From Parietaria judaica (lineage: Eukaryota; Streptophyta; Magnoliopsida; Rosales; Urticaceae): a DNA stretch of 64,000 nt. The translations under genes were made by a program, and so were the position numbers. Shown one piece after another: positions 10,032 through 22,809 of the stretch (positions are counted from its first letter, which is position 1; every line of letters starts with the position of its first letter). The stretch is from the NCBI GenBank assembly GCA_954871525.1, contig OX940870.1, positions 32,044,555-32,108,554 of the forward strand, read 5' to 3'. The notes beneath the pieces were generated by a model. The model made no database searches. It saw only the letters and a program-made list of their open reading frames with translations, and was not told the DNA's origin.

Positions 10032-11165
10032 GTTGGATGATGTCTTACCGTACAAGGAGCTTCTTACGAACTGGATCAACAGCCCGGAGCACAACTACCG
10101 CGAAGACATCACTGCAGAAGATTGGATAACCGCTATCCAATTCCAGGCTTTTCTTCACCTTTTTAATCAAATTACTATTGATTTATCTCACGTTTACTCA
10201 CCCACGTCTCAAAGAGCTTTGCCCGCTGTTTTTGATATTTTGTGTCATTTTGAAACTGCAAAAAATAATCATTTGTTTGCCAATGTACTAACATCTATGA
10301 TTTCAAAATTCCAGACTTATTGGAGTTCTGAAATGCTTCCGTTTTTATATTGCGCCGCGGTTATCGTAGATCTGACGCTTAAACTTTCTCAATTGCAGGC
10401 TGTCTTACAAGCAATGCAAAAATTGACGGGGGAGCCCTACATAACGGACAATTACTTCGATGCAGATCAAAAGATGAAGGAACTTTACCAAGAGTACGAG
10501 CGAATATTTACCGAGGCTGAAGATCAGATGGATGAAACGAATCCGCAACAACAACAAACTCAGGTAATTTTTTATTATAAGTTTTAATTTCTTAATTTAC
10601 TCATTTAATTTCTTAATTTACTCATTTAATTTATTAACACTCTAATTTTTTTTTCTTTTCAATATAGGGCGGACGCGGGGACGGTTCACCATACATGTAC
10701 AATCACCAGTTATTCTACAACCTTACGTCCCTCGGGCAAGGAGGCGGCGTCACGTCTTTTTCACCGGGTTCACAAGCAAGCGGAAGTTCAGGATCTCGTG
10801 TTCCTTGTCGACGTCGTCGTCGCAGATTCATCGACGAGTACGCCCGGTTCTGCAACCTTTTGCCAACACCGTGTCCGGATGAAGGCCTTGACATCCTTAA
10901 ATGGTGGCACATGAACCAATCTGAGTATCCGATTTTATCCATGTTAGCTCGGGACATTCTCACAATCCCGGTCTCAACGGTATCATCGTAGGCGGCGTTC
11001 TCATTGGCCGAAAGGTTGTTCGAGCCTCGTCGCAAGTCAACGGCGGCAAAAATGGTCGAGATCCTTATGCTTTCGAGAGATTGGATTATGGCCAACCAGC
11101 GACAACAAGAAAACGATATGGTAGACAAAGAAATGGAGAATTACTTTGCGAATATTCAAGTGTAA
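10032..11165 (+). pseudogene. hAT transposase, 3' part with dimerisation domain
   Basis: This continues the gene split by the Copia insertion; 10032-10036 is the second copy of the target duplication and coding resumes in frame at 10037. It encodes the helical hAT core (ITAIQFQAFLHLFNQIT, then FANVLTSMISKFQTYW). An intron at 10564-10667 (GTAATT...AATATAG) follows. After it come a Gly/Ser-rich linker, a basic RRRRRR patch and the C-terminal dimerisation domain (LDILKWWHMNQSEYPILSML ... IPVSTVSS). A TAG at 10989-10991 replaces the Glu normally in the conserved SSE-A-FS motif. Past it the frame is open to TAA at 11163-11165. With the 5' half defects, the transposase is inactive. Confidence 0.87.
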
Positions 11166-13500
11166 TTCCTTTTTAGTTCGTTTTTCTTGTTGTATTACGC
11201 CTTTGAAATTTTCTTTGACTTAGGACCTTCGGTTCTAGAAGTTGTAACTTGTATTGTTATACCGTTGTACGTTCCTATCCGAATCTGAATCCGATCTTGA
11301 GTTTGTTTTGTTGAATAAAAACGCATTTTTATTTTTATTTTTCGTTGTATACTTTAATTTTTATTTAATTCATGTTTTTTATAAATAAATATTCAAACAC
11401 ATAACTAACTTAAGAAATTAAACTTTTATTATTTTTAAAACCGAACTTAGGTCTAAATCTAAAGTATCAAAATGTTGTATTTGAACAACTAAACAACATA
11501 AATATTAAAGGGACTAAACATTAAATAAAATAAATTAAATTATAAAAATAAAAAATAAAAAATAAAAAACCCGGAACCGGATTTATCCGGGATTTTTTTT
11601 TCCGGAACCGGATAAATCGGGGTCCGGGTTTTGCGCGGGATTTTTTTTTTATCCGACCGGTGTGCTATTTTCCTCGGATTTTGGGGACTATGAATATACC
11701 ATGTTATCCTTAATATTGTTGAACATTTTCTCTCATTCAGATTGGCCAAAATGTGTATATTTATAAAAATTACATTAATCAATTATGTAGCAATTGAGAC
11801 AGCCTTTATGAATGACTATAATTTTTAAGTTTTAACTAACTCGAATATTATTTTAACTATAATTTATACAATGCAAAAACACTAAATCAAATGTAATTTT
11901 TAAGTGCTGATTAATTTAATTTGTTGCTAAATTGTCTTAATGATAATCGTTAATATTACTTGATCTTGTCAACTTCGAGTTCACATAGACGTAAAAGAAA
12001 ATATACAAACTTAGTAATACATATCCATCCAGCTATGTTTATCCGGTGAGGATTAATTTGAGAAAATTGCCGGTAAAAAATTGTCTGGTGCTTTTCTGAA
12101 ATTGTGCAGTAAAATTACACAAACGTGAATACAAATAGATATTACATTTCTTTAAGTTATAGAGTTAATCGTACGAATTGCCACTCTGGTCCATTTGTAT
12201 ATAAAATGACAAAAATGTTAATAACTTCAGTTGTTAACATTAAGACCAAACTTCTGTTAAATGTTAATCAATGTAGACAAAAATAACTGGAGTTAAAAAA
12301 TAATAGTACCAACTTATGTCTTAAAAAAATAGAGTGAAATAAATTCCTTTATCTGCCTATTCTCTTGGAAACTTACAGAGCAGGTCATGGTACGAAGTCT
12401 GTCATCAAGCTAGATATACAGAAAAAGAGTACTATCATAATCCATAACAAGGGTATTGCTAGTACCTTTATCCCAATGGGTGAGGGAGAGCCTAAAATCA
12501 AGACTTTGTAACCATAATAAAAAAACCTGAAATTCATGTCTTGCCGGAGATTGAATAATCAAGGTCCAAGCTGTCCGATCTGCCTGCACGACGGAAGTCC
12601 CGATTCTCAGCGGTCGCCGATCCAAATCCCGAGTCCGGTCCGAACGCTTAGACGGAATATCATATTTCTATGGTAACGGGTCGGAGGACCCGGTTCCGTA
12701 GGCCGTTACAATATTTGAATTTTGATCCATTTTTCAGCATCAACAAGTACTGAAACCGGAACAAAGCCGCGAAAAGATACAAAATTTTCACCCCTAGCTA
12801 AATTACTATATTGCAACAGTGATGTGTGTATTCTCGATATAACAAATTTCAAAGGAATAAGTAAACAACATAATTGTCTTAAATGTATAATAAACTTTTT
12901 TTTAAATGTTTTGATCCATTTTTTCATTTTTTTTTTCACCAGAAAGATGTGTTGAGGTTATCTCTTCCAGCCCATGATGATGGCGGCCGGGCCGGGCCGG
13001 GCTGAATCAATCGTGCTCGTGAGTCGCGATGGACAGGAAAGTGCAGTGCACATTGGGATTAGGCGGCTGAATCTGCAGTCGATCAGCATTGGGTTAGGCT
13101 TGAGAACGTCGTGGATGCAATGTCGTTGGCATATGTCGGAGAACAAAGAGCCTTTTGACCTAGTGAACAAACCCGAGTTCTTCATAATTTAGCAAATAAG
13201 TTTTATTGGGTTGAATAAGTTATTGAAATCTTATTTTTCAAATTATTTAAGGACTTATGTTAAATTTATTGAAAATCAAAATAGAATATAACTTTATTAA
13301 ATCAATATTATAATATAATATGAATTAGAAAATATTAGACAATACTCTTATATGTGCCGTCTTCAACTAACAATACTGAATTATTTTTCAATAATCAATA
13401 ACTTCGATTTTATAACAAATTTTATCTAATCCTAATAATATTAAATTATAAAGGTTAGACTGTATAGATTTTATAAAAAAGAACTATCTATATTTTAGTT
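11166..13500. other. Gene-free stretch
   Basis: AT-rich sequence. It contains a GC-rich inverted-repeat relic at 11560-11697. Short frames at 12410-12625 (minus) and 12958-13190 (both strands) show no family I recognise and no splice context, so they are not called as genes. Confidence 0.5.
11560..11697. repeat. MITE-like inverted-repeat relic
   Basis: Words such as CCCGGAACCGGATTTATCCG and its near-complement (CGGAACCGGATAAATCGGGG) form a foldback. The right end TTTTGGGGACTA matches the right terminus of the complete element at 34452-34712, but I do not find the matching left end. Probably a truncated relative of that element. Confidence 0.45.
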
Positions 13501-13856
13501 CTCCAACTTAGAGGTGTCAAGTGGGTCAGGGTGGGTCGACCAGACCCACAACCCGTTAAGCCCGCATGTTAAACGGGTCGGGCTTGACCTGTCCCGTTCA
13601 TTGTACTGAGCGGGTTTTGGAAGAGCCATTAAGGCCCACCCCGGCCATGAATCTGGACCAACAAAGTCTCGGGGCGGGGCGGCGTGGGCGGGCTTTTACG
13701 AGTCGAATTTAGTGAGCTTTTATGGGCTTTTTGCTCTACATTGAAATACTATTTCGAAAGTCGAGTAAAGTAATGCAAATAAAATTCAATCGCATACTTA
13801 GAAATTATATATTATATCTATACCAAAAATCTAATTATATTATTATATATTTCTAT

Positions 13857-14041
13857 TATCAGAATACTATGTTACGTTATTTTAAAATATACTATATTAT
13901 ATATCATACATAGTATATTGTATATAATTTCATAATTTATAATAGGCTATATCAGAATACTATGTTACGTTATTTTAAAATATACTATATTATATATCAT
14001 ACATAGTATATTGTATATAATTTATAATTTATAATAGGCTA
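13857..14041. repeat. Two-copy tandem duplication, about 92 bp each
   Basis: A unit beginning TATCAGAATACTATGTTACG and ending near AATAGGCTAT is present twice in a row, almost identical apart from a few bases near the first copy's end. It lies in the interior of the hAT element, directly left of the nested element. Confidence 0.85.
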
Positions 14042-14053
14042 TAGTATACAGTG

Positions 14054-15094
14054 CATGGTATAAAATTTCGCGAAATTTGCATGGAAATTCGTTTTTTTTT
14101 TCGGAGAAATGCGGTTGAAAATTCGTGCCATTTCTATGTCGTTTTCACAAATTTTGCAAAATTCGCATGGACGCGGGGGTGGAAAATCTCTTGTCATTTT
14201 TGTGTGTAAAAATTGCGAAAAATGGTTGGAATTTTGCAAAAAATCATATTTTTGGTAGATTTCGGCAAAAATACCAATTAAATTTTCGGCAAAAATAATT
14301 ATACTAACACAAGAACACCACACCCCACGTCACGGCCGGCCGGACGGCGGCGCGAGCGTGTGGTGGTGGGTCATTTAAGTGAGTCCTCCCTCATCCACAA
14401 AATCCTATGACCCAAAAGGCCCACGCCCTTGTCCCTAATATTTAGTATATAAAGATCACTAAACTCTTGTATTCTATCAATGTGAGACTTTTTGATATTC
14501 AACTAATATCACACATTCACGTTTAACATACACATACAATTCACCTAATAATCTAACTTAATATTATACACTTCAAATAATATTATACACTTAACATACA
14601 TATTAACTTCACCTAAGATACATATACACGTAATATACATATACATTTAATATTATATACTTCAACTAATATTAAATTTGTTAACATACATTTACAATTA
14701 ACATGCATGTTCACTTAATATTACACTTTTAATGTAACATACATATTCACTTCACATAATAATTTGACTGAATATTATACACTTCAACTAATAAAGTGAC
14801 TTAATATTATACATTTCCGCTACATATTTAAGTTACAAATGCGTTTTTTTGTTACAATTATGTCTTGTATTTATTAAATATGTAGTTTTGAACCTATATA
14901 AATATCTTGCTTACTCAAATATTTTTTTACAGAATATTCGTCAAAAACCACATCGGCATACAGTATGCCCATGCGAAAAGTGCGGTATATGCGGCATGCG
15001 GTATGCCCTTTTTTACCATTTGCCCATCGGCAAGCGATATATCTGTAAAACAAAAAATGCAAAACGACATCGGCAAGCGAAATTTTAAACCTTG
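14054..15094. mobile_element. Nested hAT element with CATGG/CAAGG ends
   Basis: The left end CATGGTATAAAATTTCGC and the reverse complement of the right end (CAAGGTTTAAAATTTCGC) match at 16 of 18 bases. Flanking 8-mers ATACAGTG and CTATAGTG match at 6 of 8, as expected for an aged hAT duplication. The interior has AT-rich near-repeats (ACTTAATATTATACAC-like words, about 14500-14800) and no transposase. It shares ends with elements at 44917 and 53013. Confidence 0.7.
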
Positions 15095-15708
15095 CTATAG
15101 TGTATCTATTATCAATTGTAAAATTAATTAGTAAAATTTGAAAATATTGAAATTCATTAAGAAATTATGTAATTATACTTGAAATCGCTAAATATTGTAA
15201 TTGTTAACTTCTTATGAAATTAAAACTAAAATCACAGAATATTCAAATCGATTAGCGAATTTTGAATTTGATGAATTAAAATAAAATTATTCAATTAAAA
15301 AATTAAAGACCTATAAAAAATATATACAACAAATAAAGTAATAAATTGTGTAATATAAAAATAATTTTTAAATTCTATAAAAAAAAATATATATACAACA
15401 ATTTTTTTTTATATTTTCATTTATATTAATATTACAACTTTAACTTTTTTTATATAAACATATAGTTTATGTGGGCTTTTAAACGGGACGGGGCGGGTTG
15501 GCCACAAGGCAGGTTTATGTGGGCTTCGGGGCGGAGGGGTGAGGCGGGTTCGGGGCGGGCCTATAAAAGCATAACACAGCCTCATCATTTTGACAAGAAC
15601 ATGCCTAGCTGGCCAACAAAGAAACGGGACGGGACAAACCCGCTTTTTTTACGAGTCAGAGAGGGTGGGCCTGGGCCGGCCCGACCCGTTGACACCTCTA
15701 CTCCAACC

Positions 15709-17676
15709 TCGTATCTGATGTCTTTGTTGCATCAGTGACTTTGCATATGCCTTATTGTAATAGTTCTAGTTCCTATGATTTCAATTTCGAGCGATTAGAA
15801 TTGTGTTTGCCCGATACATTCCCCTCATGCTCTGAATGGCTTGTAATGTTTCACGCTCTGACTAACTTCGAGGCTCTCTTAGTCACAGTGGGGACTTTCC
15901 ATTCTATGGGTCTCTGGCCGTGTCGAGTCCTAACTCTACGCGCAAATCTGGAGTCCACTGTTGAGGCCTAACTTTATGTCGCAAATCTGGAGTCCATTGT
16001 CGTGCCACCGAAGGCCTATATGGAGGAGTAGACCGTCCCCGCCTCTCAGGAACAAAGCGGCATCACCTACGTTAAGTGGCGGGAGAGTTAACTCTGCACA
16101 CCATTTTGGAACACAAATATTGAAATTGAATGACGATGCATATATGGAATCGGTTACTAATGCTACACAATTTTATGGAGAAATCACAAACTCCTTTTTA
16201 TAACCTTACCTCTCCTAAATTGTTTTATTCTTTGTATATGTGGGGCCTTTTCTCTCTTAAAATTGATTCATCCACACACATTTTATACAATTTATATTTG
16301 TGCTATAAGTATAAGAATATAATAATCATAACTGATATAAATATTAGACTAATGTAATCAAATTAATAAATAGAATTCATTTAAATAATATAATTATGCA
16401 CAATAAGACTAAATAGCTAATTCGTTAGTAAACCCTCAGTTAACCGATTACCCGTAAAATCAACTCGATAAGTTTACGCATTGATAAACTTATATTTTAA
16501 GAAAATCTATCGATAATTTAGTCGAGACTTCAATTTTTCATCAGTAACAGTATTCGAAGAAGTGATATTCTTCATGTCCATCCATGGCAATATAACTTTG
16601 AGTATTGAAGTCAAATAGTGATGAAAAGTAAGTTACCAAATATTAGAAAAATAAAAAGTTAAATTTGAATATAGATAGACATCTAGTTTTGATTTAGAAA
16701 ATGCAGAACTAGTAACGTTAATTAATTTGGACGATTTTTTAAAAGTTTCTTATTCGAGTTTTATTACATTTGATTTTACAACTATATCATTTTGAATTTA
16801 TATTTGAAGAACATGATTTTTGTAGGGGTCCAAATTTACTCAGGTCGAAAATCAAACAAGTCATTTGACCTAGAGACGCGTGACAAAAATTTCAAGAGAA
16901 AACCTCATGTTATCTCTCTTTTGCCACGTGAACATTGCTATCAGATCGGATCTACCTCGACATGAGGGATCCAAGCTGATGAAGAATCCTACTCGATGCA
17001 AATTCTCTCAGCCGTAAGGGAAGAAAAAATCGGACATAACTAAAACATCGGATGGGGAAAGAGAAATCATGCCCGATCCAACGCATGAATATTCACTCAA
17101 TACGCCCAAGAGTGAAGATCCTCACCACGTGAACTTGTCCCCTAACGACCCAACAAGATTGCCAGCTCAGATAACGCTTGCAGAGTTTCAAGACCATGAG
17201 AGTAGGGTTTTCTTCCTTGTAATTAAAGCCAATTAGAGGCCCTAATGTTCGCCCATAAATAGTATAAGATGACCTTCATAAAAGACGAACCCTAGCTAAC
17301 TTTCACACATGAATATCCTCTCACAAGAGAAAGCACAAATGCCCAAATACACTCTCCACCTTTATTATTTTTGTAATAGAGAACGCAAGCTTGTACTTGA
17401 GATTTCTGCACACAATTATGTGAAGCTATAGAAGAATTTAATGGAAGTGACCTACGATTGATTATTAATTTGTAAATGATATTTAACGGAAGCACACAGC
17501 CTTATTTTTCCACCGAAAACACCATTTCTAATCGGCGTTATCACGTGCAACATCGTGACTGGTTGAGTCAATTTTCACCCTCAATATTTTTCACCGGTAG
17601 CAGAATTAAGATACAAAATTCGTAGGATTAAGCAATTTTTCAAGGGCTGAGGTGGTGGTTGTATGTTCTGCACTTA
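15709..17676. other. Gene-free stretch with an LTR-like fragment
   Basis: 15709-16830 shows nothing I can assign. 16830-17575 resembles an LTR: a TATA-like CCCATAAATAG near 17252, then a transcribed-leader-like region, then TTAACGGAAGC and CACCGAAAACACC near 17480-17525. A diverged relative is at about 24500-25045. No ends or coding interior were found. Confidence 0.35.
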
Positions 17677-18335
17677 GAGCATGTCCAACCGAACGTCAAA
17701 TGAGTGGTTTGGTGTGATGAATGACTCCACCCGAACGTTATCCAACACGCTATTTTGGCGTGAAGTGGATGAATATTACTGTACCACTCTATACTTGACG
17801 TTCAACTATTCATCACGCTAAATTTTTTGTTTATTTATTATTTAATCCTTGCAGTTATTATTATTTACTCAATTGTTAATGTTTTTTAAAATTATGTAAT
17901 TTATCTCACAACTATTACATCATATTTATCTTTTAATTATTAATATATTTTTCTTAATTTTATATTCATTGTAATAAATAATTTAAAATACAACATTGAC
18001 ATTTGGAGATTGAAAAAAAACTAAAATTACATTAATATTAATACCGGAACGAAATAACATTACAACGACATTTAAATGCAAACAAGAAAAAAAGACATTA
18101 AAATTAAAAACAAACACATTACAACAAAATAACATTGAAAATAAAATTACAACTCATGAACTAATACTCCGGAAGATTAGCGTCGGATCCTCCAAGACCG
18201 GTGAAATATTACGAATACGAACCGTAATTAGGAAGTGGTGTTTGGGATTGTTGTTGGTCCTCTCTCTTTCGTAAAACCCTATCTTGTTCAGATGCCCAAT
18301 ATGCACGAATATCGAGATCAGAAATTGCATTTAAT

Positions 18336-19101
18336 TCATTTCATAATTTTATTATCTTCCCTCAATGTTTTCAAATTATTAGACTTATCTATACTTTCCA
18401 AAAGGTGTTCCCTCAAATCACATGTCTTCTTCAACTGCTCAAGAAGTAGTTTATTTCCTTCTTCAACCTTGTTAATGGAGGATTCTACTTTGTCATCCGT
18501 TTTCATTTTTAGTTTGGATTTTTTCACTCCAATCGGTCGCTCAGAAGGAGATGGTTGTCGCACTGACTCAGGAGTTTGCTGTTCGGAATCTGGAAAAGAA
18601 CACGAACCTCGAGATATTTGTCTGTCACTTGAGGCTCCATCTTGAAATTTTTCATAATTCTTAATGATGTTCCACACATGATCGAACTTCCACCCTTTCT
18701 TGTATTTCTCATCATTTTCAAGCAACCATTTAGCTTGATCCATCTGCAAGTCGATATAACCCATTAGAAATACGTAAAATTAAATAGTTGATAAAAAGAG
18801 CTAAAATACTAACAATATCTTCATTTGAAGCACCGCTTGGGTGTCTACTCTCAATTTGTCGTATGCATACATGCATTTTCCTTGCTGCCTTCTCAATAAC
18901 TTGGATTCGAGACTGGATCGATCGCCTTGAACGAATCTCCAAAGTTAGTTTTTTTTCTTTATTGTAGCTAGCTTCAACACGAGCCCAGAAACTATCAGAT
19001 GTTTGGTATATACCAATGATAGGATCTTGAGCAATCTCCATGTGAACTCGACAACGAAGTTTGTCTTCTTCATGAGAATAACTAGAAGCTCGGCTAGTCA
19101 T
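18336..19101 (-). CDS. PIF/Harbinger ORF1 (Myb/SANT-like DNA-binding protein)
   Basis: Two exons: 19101-18814 and 18743-18336, joined across a 70-nt intron (minus-strand GTTAGT...CTTGCAG). Exon 1 encodes the trihelix/SANT-like region (YSHEEDKLRCRVHMEIAQDP, then SDSFWARVEASYN) and RSIQSRIQVIEKAARKMH. Exon 2 continues AKWLLENDEKYKKGWKFDHV, a Ser/Pro-rich linker and a C-terminal coiled-coil (LLLEQLKKTCDLREHLLESI). In this superfamily ORF1 is a nuclear protein that binds the element's ends and cooperates with the transposase. I see no stop or frameshift, so it may still be translatable although its partner is dead. An upstream in-frame Met at 19146 is an alternative start. Confidence 0.8.
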
Positions 19102-19184
19102 TTTCTTGTAATGTATCTTTCTCGGAATGTTTTTGGATGAAAACACAACTTATGGAAGGTACTATTTATAACCAATTCTCTTAC

Positions 19185-19600
19185 TCAAAAACTCATCAAG
19201 GTTTTCACGTTTCCCAACTCAGCTCTGAAGTGACCACTCAATGCCATCACTCATTAAAGCTCACACATTTTCCAAGCCGGGCCTGACGTGACGAGACCAT
19301 TCAATGCCATCACTCTTAAAAGATTCTCACGTTTCCCAAACTGGGCCTGACGTGATGAGACCACTCAATGCCATCATTCTTACAAGATTCTCACGTCTCC
19401 TGAACTAGGTATGGCGTGATGTAACATCTCAATGCCATCACTCATTAAAGCTCACACGTTTCCCAAATCGGGCCTGACATGATGTGACCACTCAATACCA
19501 TCACTCATCAAAGCTCACACGTTTCCCGAACCGGGCCTAACGTGATGAGACCACTCAATGCCATCACTCTTACAAGATTCTCACGTTTCCCGAACCAACT
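19185..19600. repeat. Tandem 63-bp repeats between the two PIF genes
   Basis: About six and a half imperfect copies of a unit near 63 bp. Each carries ACTCAATGCCATCACTC, then CTCACACGTTTCCC, then GGGCCTGACGTGATGAGACC. Copies begin near 19234, 19297, 19361, 19422, 19488 and 19551. The block fills the space between divergent ORF1 and transposase, so it covers both promoters. The recurrent TGACGT core is a bZIP-type site. Confidence 0.85.
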
Positions 19601-19692
19601 CTTACACTCAATTCCCTATTAATAGTCTAAGTTCAAATCATTTTTCATTCATATTCTCTCAACACATCACATCTCATCATTCATATCTCAAC

Positions 19693-21044
19693 ATGAATAT
19701 TTCTTCATCTTCTTCATCTTCTTCCTCCGATGATCTTCATCTTCTTCCTCCGATGATGATTATCTACTTCAATTGGCTCAAATTGATGAGGAGGAAGATG
19801 CTATATGTCATCAAATTATCCAAAATAATCTCACAATCATGGAAATCCTCAACCAACATGCCTTCGACCAAACCATTGTGCGCAACATAGGAGGCTCAAT
19901 TCCAGGACATGCTTTCATCAATCGGGATCGAGAGAGTGCAGACCGGCGACTCTTCAACGATTACTTCTCAGAAACCCCGTTGTACAATGAGGCTATGTTT
20001 TGTCGTAAGTACCGAATGTCTTGCTCTTTATTCCTTCGAATAGTGGATGCTGTTAAAAGTCACGACAATTATTTTGTACAACGGGTGGATCGCGCTGGCC
20101 GACTTGGGTTGTCTCCACTTCAAAAAATAACTGCTGTATTTCGAATGCTGGCGTACGGAGTTCCGGCAGACGCCACAGACGAGTACTGCAAAATAGCAGA
20201 GTTGACGACAATTGAAAGCTTGAAGAGATTTTGTCGAGCGATGGTGGAGGTATTTTCTGAGCAGTATTTAAGATCACCAAATCCTAATGATGTTGCAAGA
20301 CTTCTCCAGATAGGTCAACAACGTGGCTTTCCAGGAATGTTGGGCAGTTTGGATGGTATGCATTGAAAATGGAAAAATATACGGGCCGTACAATATACGG
20401 GCCGTAGCGGAAAACCTACAATTATTCTAGAAGCCGTGGCTGATTATAATCTATGGATATGGCACGCTTATTTTGGCATGCCGGGAAGCAACAATGACAT
20501 CAACGTGCTAGAGTCTTCCCACCTATTTTCCAATCTCACTTAAGGTATTGCTCCTCCCGCTCATTATGCCATACAAGGAAATGAATATAATATGGGTTAT
20601 TATTTGGCTGATAATATATACCCAAAGTGGTATACTATTGTTCAAACTATTCGAAAACCACGTGGCCCCAAAAAACAATATTTTGCAATGAGGCAAGAAT
20701 CATGTAGAAAAGACGTCGAACGTGCATTTGGAGTTCTCCAAGAACGGTTCGCAATTGTAGCGGGACCGTCAAGATTTTGGAGAAAAGATGTCTTAAAAGA
20801 TATAATGACTACATGCATAATTATGCATAACATGATAATAGAGGATGAACGTGATCTCAGCGTGCCCATTGAAGTTAACATAGAAACGCCACCATTGGAG
20901 GTTGAATTAGCGGAGAATGATGAAGCACGATTTCAAGAGTTTTTCACCCGCTACAGACAAATAAGAGATAAGGATGCACACATCGCGCTCCGAAATGCAT
21001 TGATCGACCATTTGTGGGAGGGATATTCTAATTCAGATGTATAA
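19693..21044 (+). pseudogene. PIF/Harbinger DDE transposase, with two stops and a frameshift
   Basis: The protein matches plant PIF/Harbinger nucleases: FINRDRESADRRLFNDYF, FCRKYRMSCSLFLRIVDAV, GRLGLSPLQKITAVFRMLAY, then the first catalytic Asp in GSLDGMH, the second in SNNDINVLESSHL and the Glu in RKDVERAFGVLQERFAI. All three catalytic residues are visible. A TGA at 20364-20366 sits right after DGMH where family members have Trp, and a TAA at 20541-20543 follows the second Asp motif. Near the 5' end a repeated TCCTCCGATGAT block, spaced 23 bp, shifts the frame between the ATG at 19693 and the body of the gene. Frame resumes to TAA at 21042-21044. Inactive, but recently so. Confidence 0.88.
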
Positions 21045-22537
21045 TTGTAATTTTTATTTTATTTTATGTTATTTATTTTGTGTTGTATTTTTTTTAAAAT
21101 AAATATTAAGGTTTGTGTGTTAATTTATATGTTAAATTATTTTATGAAGTAATATTTGATATGAATAAGTGATATAATTGAAAGATATTAAATAAATATA
21201 AGGGTATAGAGATAAATAAGAGAAAGTTGAATATAAAATTAATATTTCAGTTTGGTGTAAAAAATAGAGTTCGGTTGGAGTTGGTTTAGTATTTGATGTG
21301 ACATGTACTGTAAATAGAGTAGGAAATGGTGTTATCGGGTGGAGTTGGTCTCAGTAAACCTTTAAATCGAACGAGTCAAGATTTTAGACTAATTACATAC
21401 ATTTTTTTTAATATCAATCATGTAACTGCTACATGCATATGTGGCCTGAATAAGTTTTTGAAAAGTTATTTTTTAAATTATTCAACAGGTTATGTTAAAC
21501 TAGTGGAATATCTTGAAGGAATACCCGCGCTTTTTACGGGATGTAAAATATTGATTATTCTTTTAATTGTGTATACTTTATAAGTATTCGAAAGACTTAT
21601 CACATCAAATTTAATAATTATGTAATATTTGTGTATGGATTTCTCATTAAAACAAAAATGAGCTTGAAGAAAGTTTAAAATGAATAAGTTACATAATTTT
21701 TTCTGCAAAGTACTTTAAAAGTATATTACTAAAGATAGTTTAATTTTGGTTAATATACCTTCTTTGAAGCTCTGTTGCCAAGGACTTGATGTACTGCCAT
21801 CAAAACATAGACATAAATCATCAAATCCAGCTTGAAACGTCAGAGATGGAGATAAATATATAAATAAATATTATATTATATTTGTTAGGATTATTATCCT
21901 ACAGAAACATAGGGGGTATAAATATAAAATATAAAATAAAAAATCAGTTTCTGTTTTTCCACTGTCAAACAAACACTCCAAATAAATTGTAATCGAAGCT
22001 TGGCTAGCCCAAATAAAATATTTTCTTATTTTCTAGATCCGTCATGTCCACGGTATGATATCACCTCGCGACATACTCAAATATAAAATTAAATAGAATA
22101 ATATTGCCCAAAAAATATAGAGAAACCCGTTAGACTTGGTAAGAATCCGTGATATTCTTTTATTGCGATACGTATAATAAAGGATGTCAAACCCTACCCA
22201 TTATAGGTTTGAAAGTCGCTCCTAAAAAAAGAACTATTAGTAATTGTCACTGAAGAAAAGAAATGAGAAAAAAAATCATATAATAAAGGACATTGAACCT
22301 TCACCAAGTAGATTGGGTATGCGCAACCAAAGAAAATAATCGTTGATGATAGTCACTTTAAAAATAATAAAGAATGAAAAAATAAATCATTATTACGGTA
22401 AAGAATATAACTCTCACTAATTGTAGATCAAAAATCCGTCAACGGGAAAAAAAGAATATGTGATCATATAGTCATTGTATATATATAAAAAAAAAAGATA
22501 TGAGAATATAAATCACTACAATAAGGGTTGATGAACG

Positions 22538-22637
22538 AAATACTCATTTTGTGTCAATTTTTTTTTAAAACTACTCATTATATTTTTTTTACTCTCATAA
22601 ATGAGCATTTCTTAGAAGGTTTGACACAAAAATAGGT
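22538..22637. repeat. Small foldback, MITE-like
   Basis: GAAATACTCATTTTGTGTCAA near 22538 is mirrored by TTTGACACAAAAATAGGTATTTT near 22619-22641, with a short TA-rich and ACTC/GAGT-containing loop. No clear target duplication was found. Confidence 0.4.
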
Positions 22638-22773
22638 ATTTTGTACAATTTTTTTAAATTTATATTTAATTGAACCCTCACCAATTGTAGAGCGGAGAAC
22701 CATCATAGCTAATGTAAAAAAAAATATAATGATCTGGATTCTGGAGTGTGTGATGAACCGTAACTATATATGT

Positions 22774-22775
<2 letters not shown>

Positions 22776-22805
<30 letters not shown>
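22776..22805. repeat. (AT)n microsatellite
   Basis: An uninterrupted run of about 15 AT units follows TGTCA at 22771-22775. Confidence 0.95.

Positions 22806-22809
<4 letters not shown>

Larger units (their letters stand above)
13509..15700. mobile_element. Non-autonomous hAT element with TAGAGGTGTCAA ends
   Basis: The terminal inverted repeats are TAGAGGTGTCAA at 13509 and TTGACACCTCTA ending at 15700, followed inward by GGGTC-rich subterminal sequence on both sides. Flanking 8-bp duplications are CTCCAACT (13501-13508) and CTCCAACC (15701-15708), one mismatch. Both features are typical of hAT elements. The interior has no transposase frame, is AT-rich and contains a second element (14054-15094). 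Confidence 0.88.
17677..21354. mobile_element. PIF/Harbinger DNA transposon, decayed
   Basis: The element is defined by its two divergent genes: a Myb/SANT-like ORF1 on minus and a DDE transposase on plus. Approximate inverted ends are GAGCATGTCCAACCGAACG at the left and, reverse-complemented, CTGAGACCAACTCCACCCGA at the right. The bases beside them are TTA (left) and TAA (right), so the usual 3-bp TTA/TAA duplication is not cleanly preserved. The exact ends are uncertain by a few bases. Confidence 0.8.

Noticed and set aside
12410..13192. Short frames at 12410-12625 and 12958-13192
   Set aside because: No recognisable domain, and the second is open on both strands. Treated as chance frames in intergenic DNA.
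19185..19600. CRISPR-like regularly spaced repeats
   Set aside because: Units are contiguous and imperfect with no unique spacers, and the DNA is a plant nuclear transposon.
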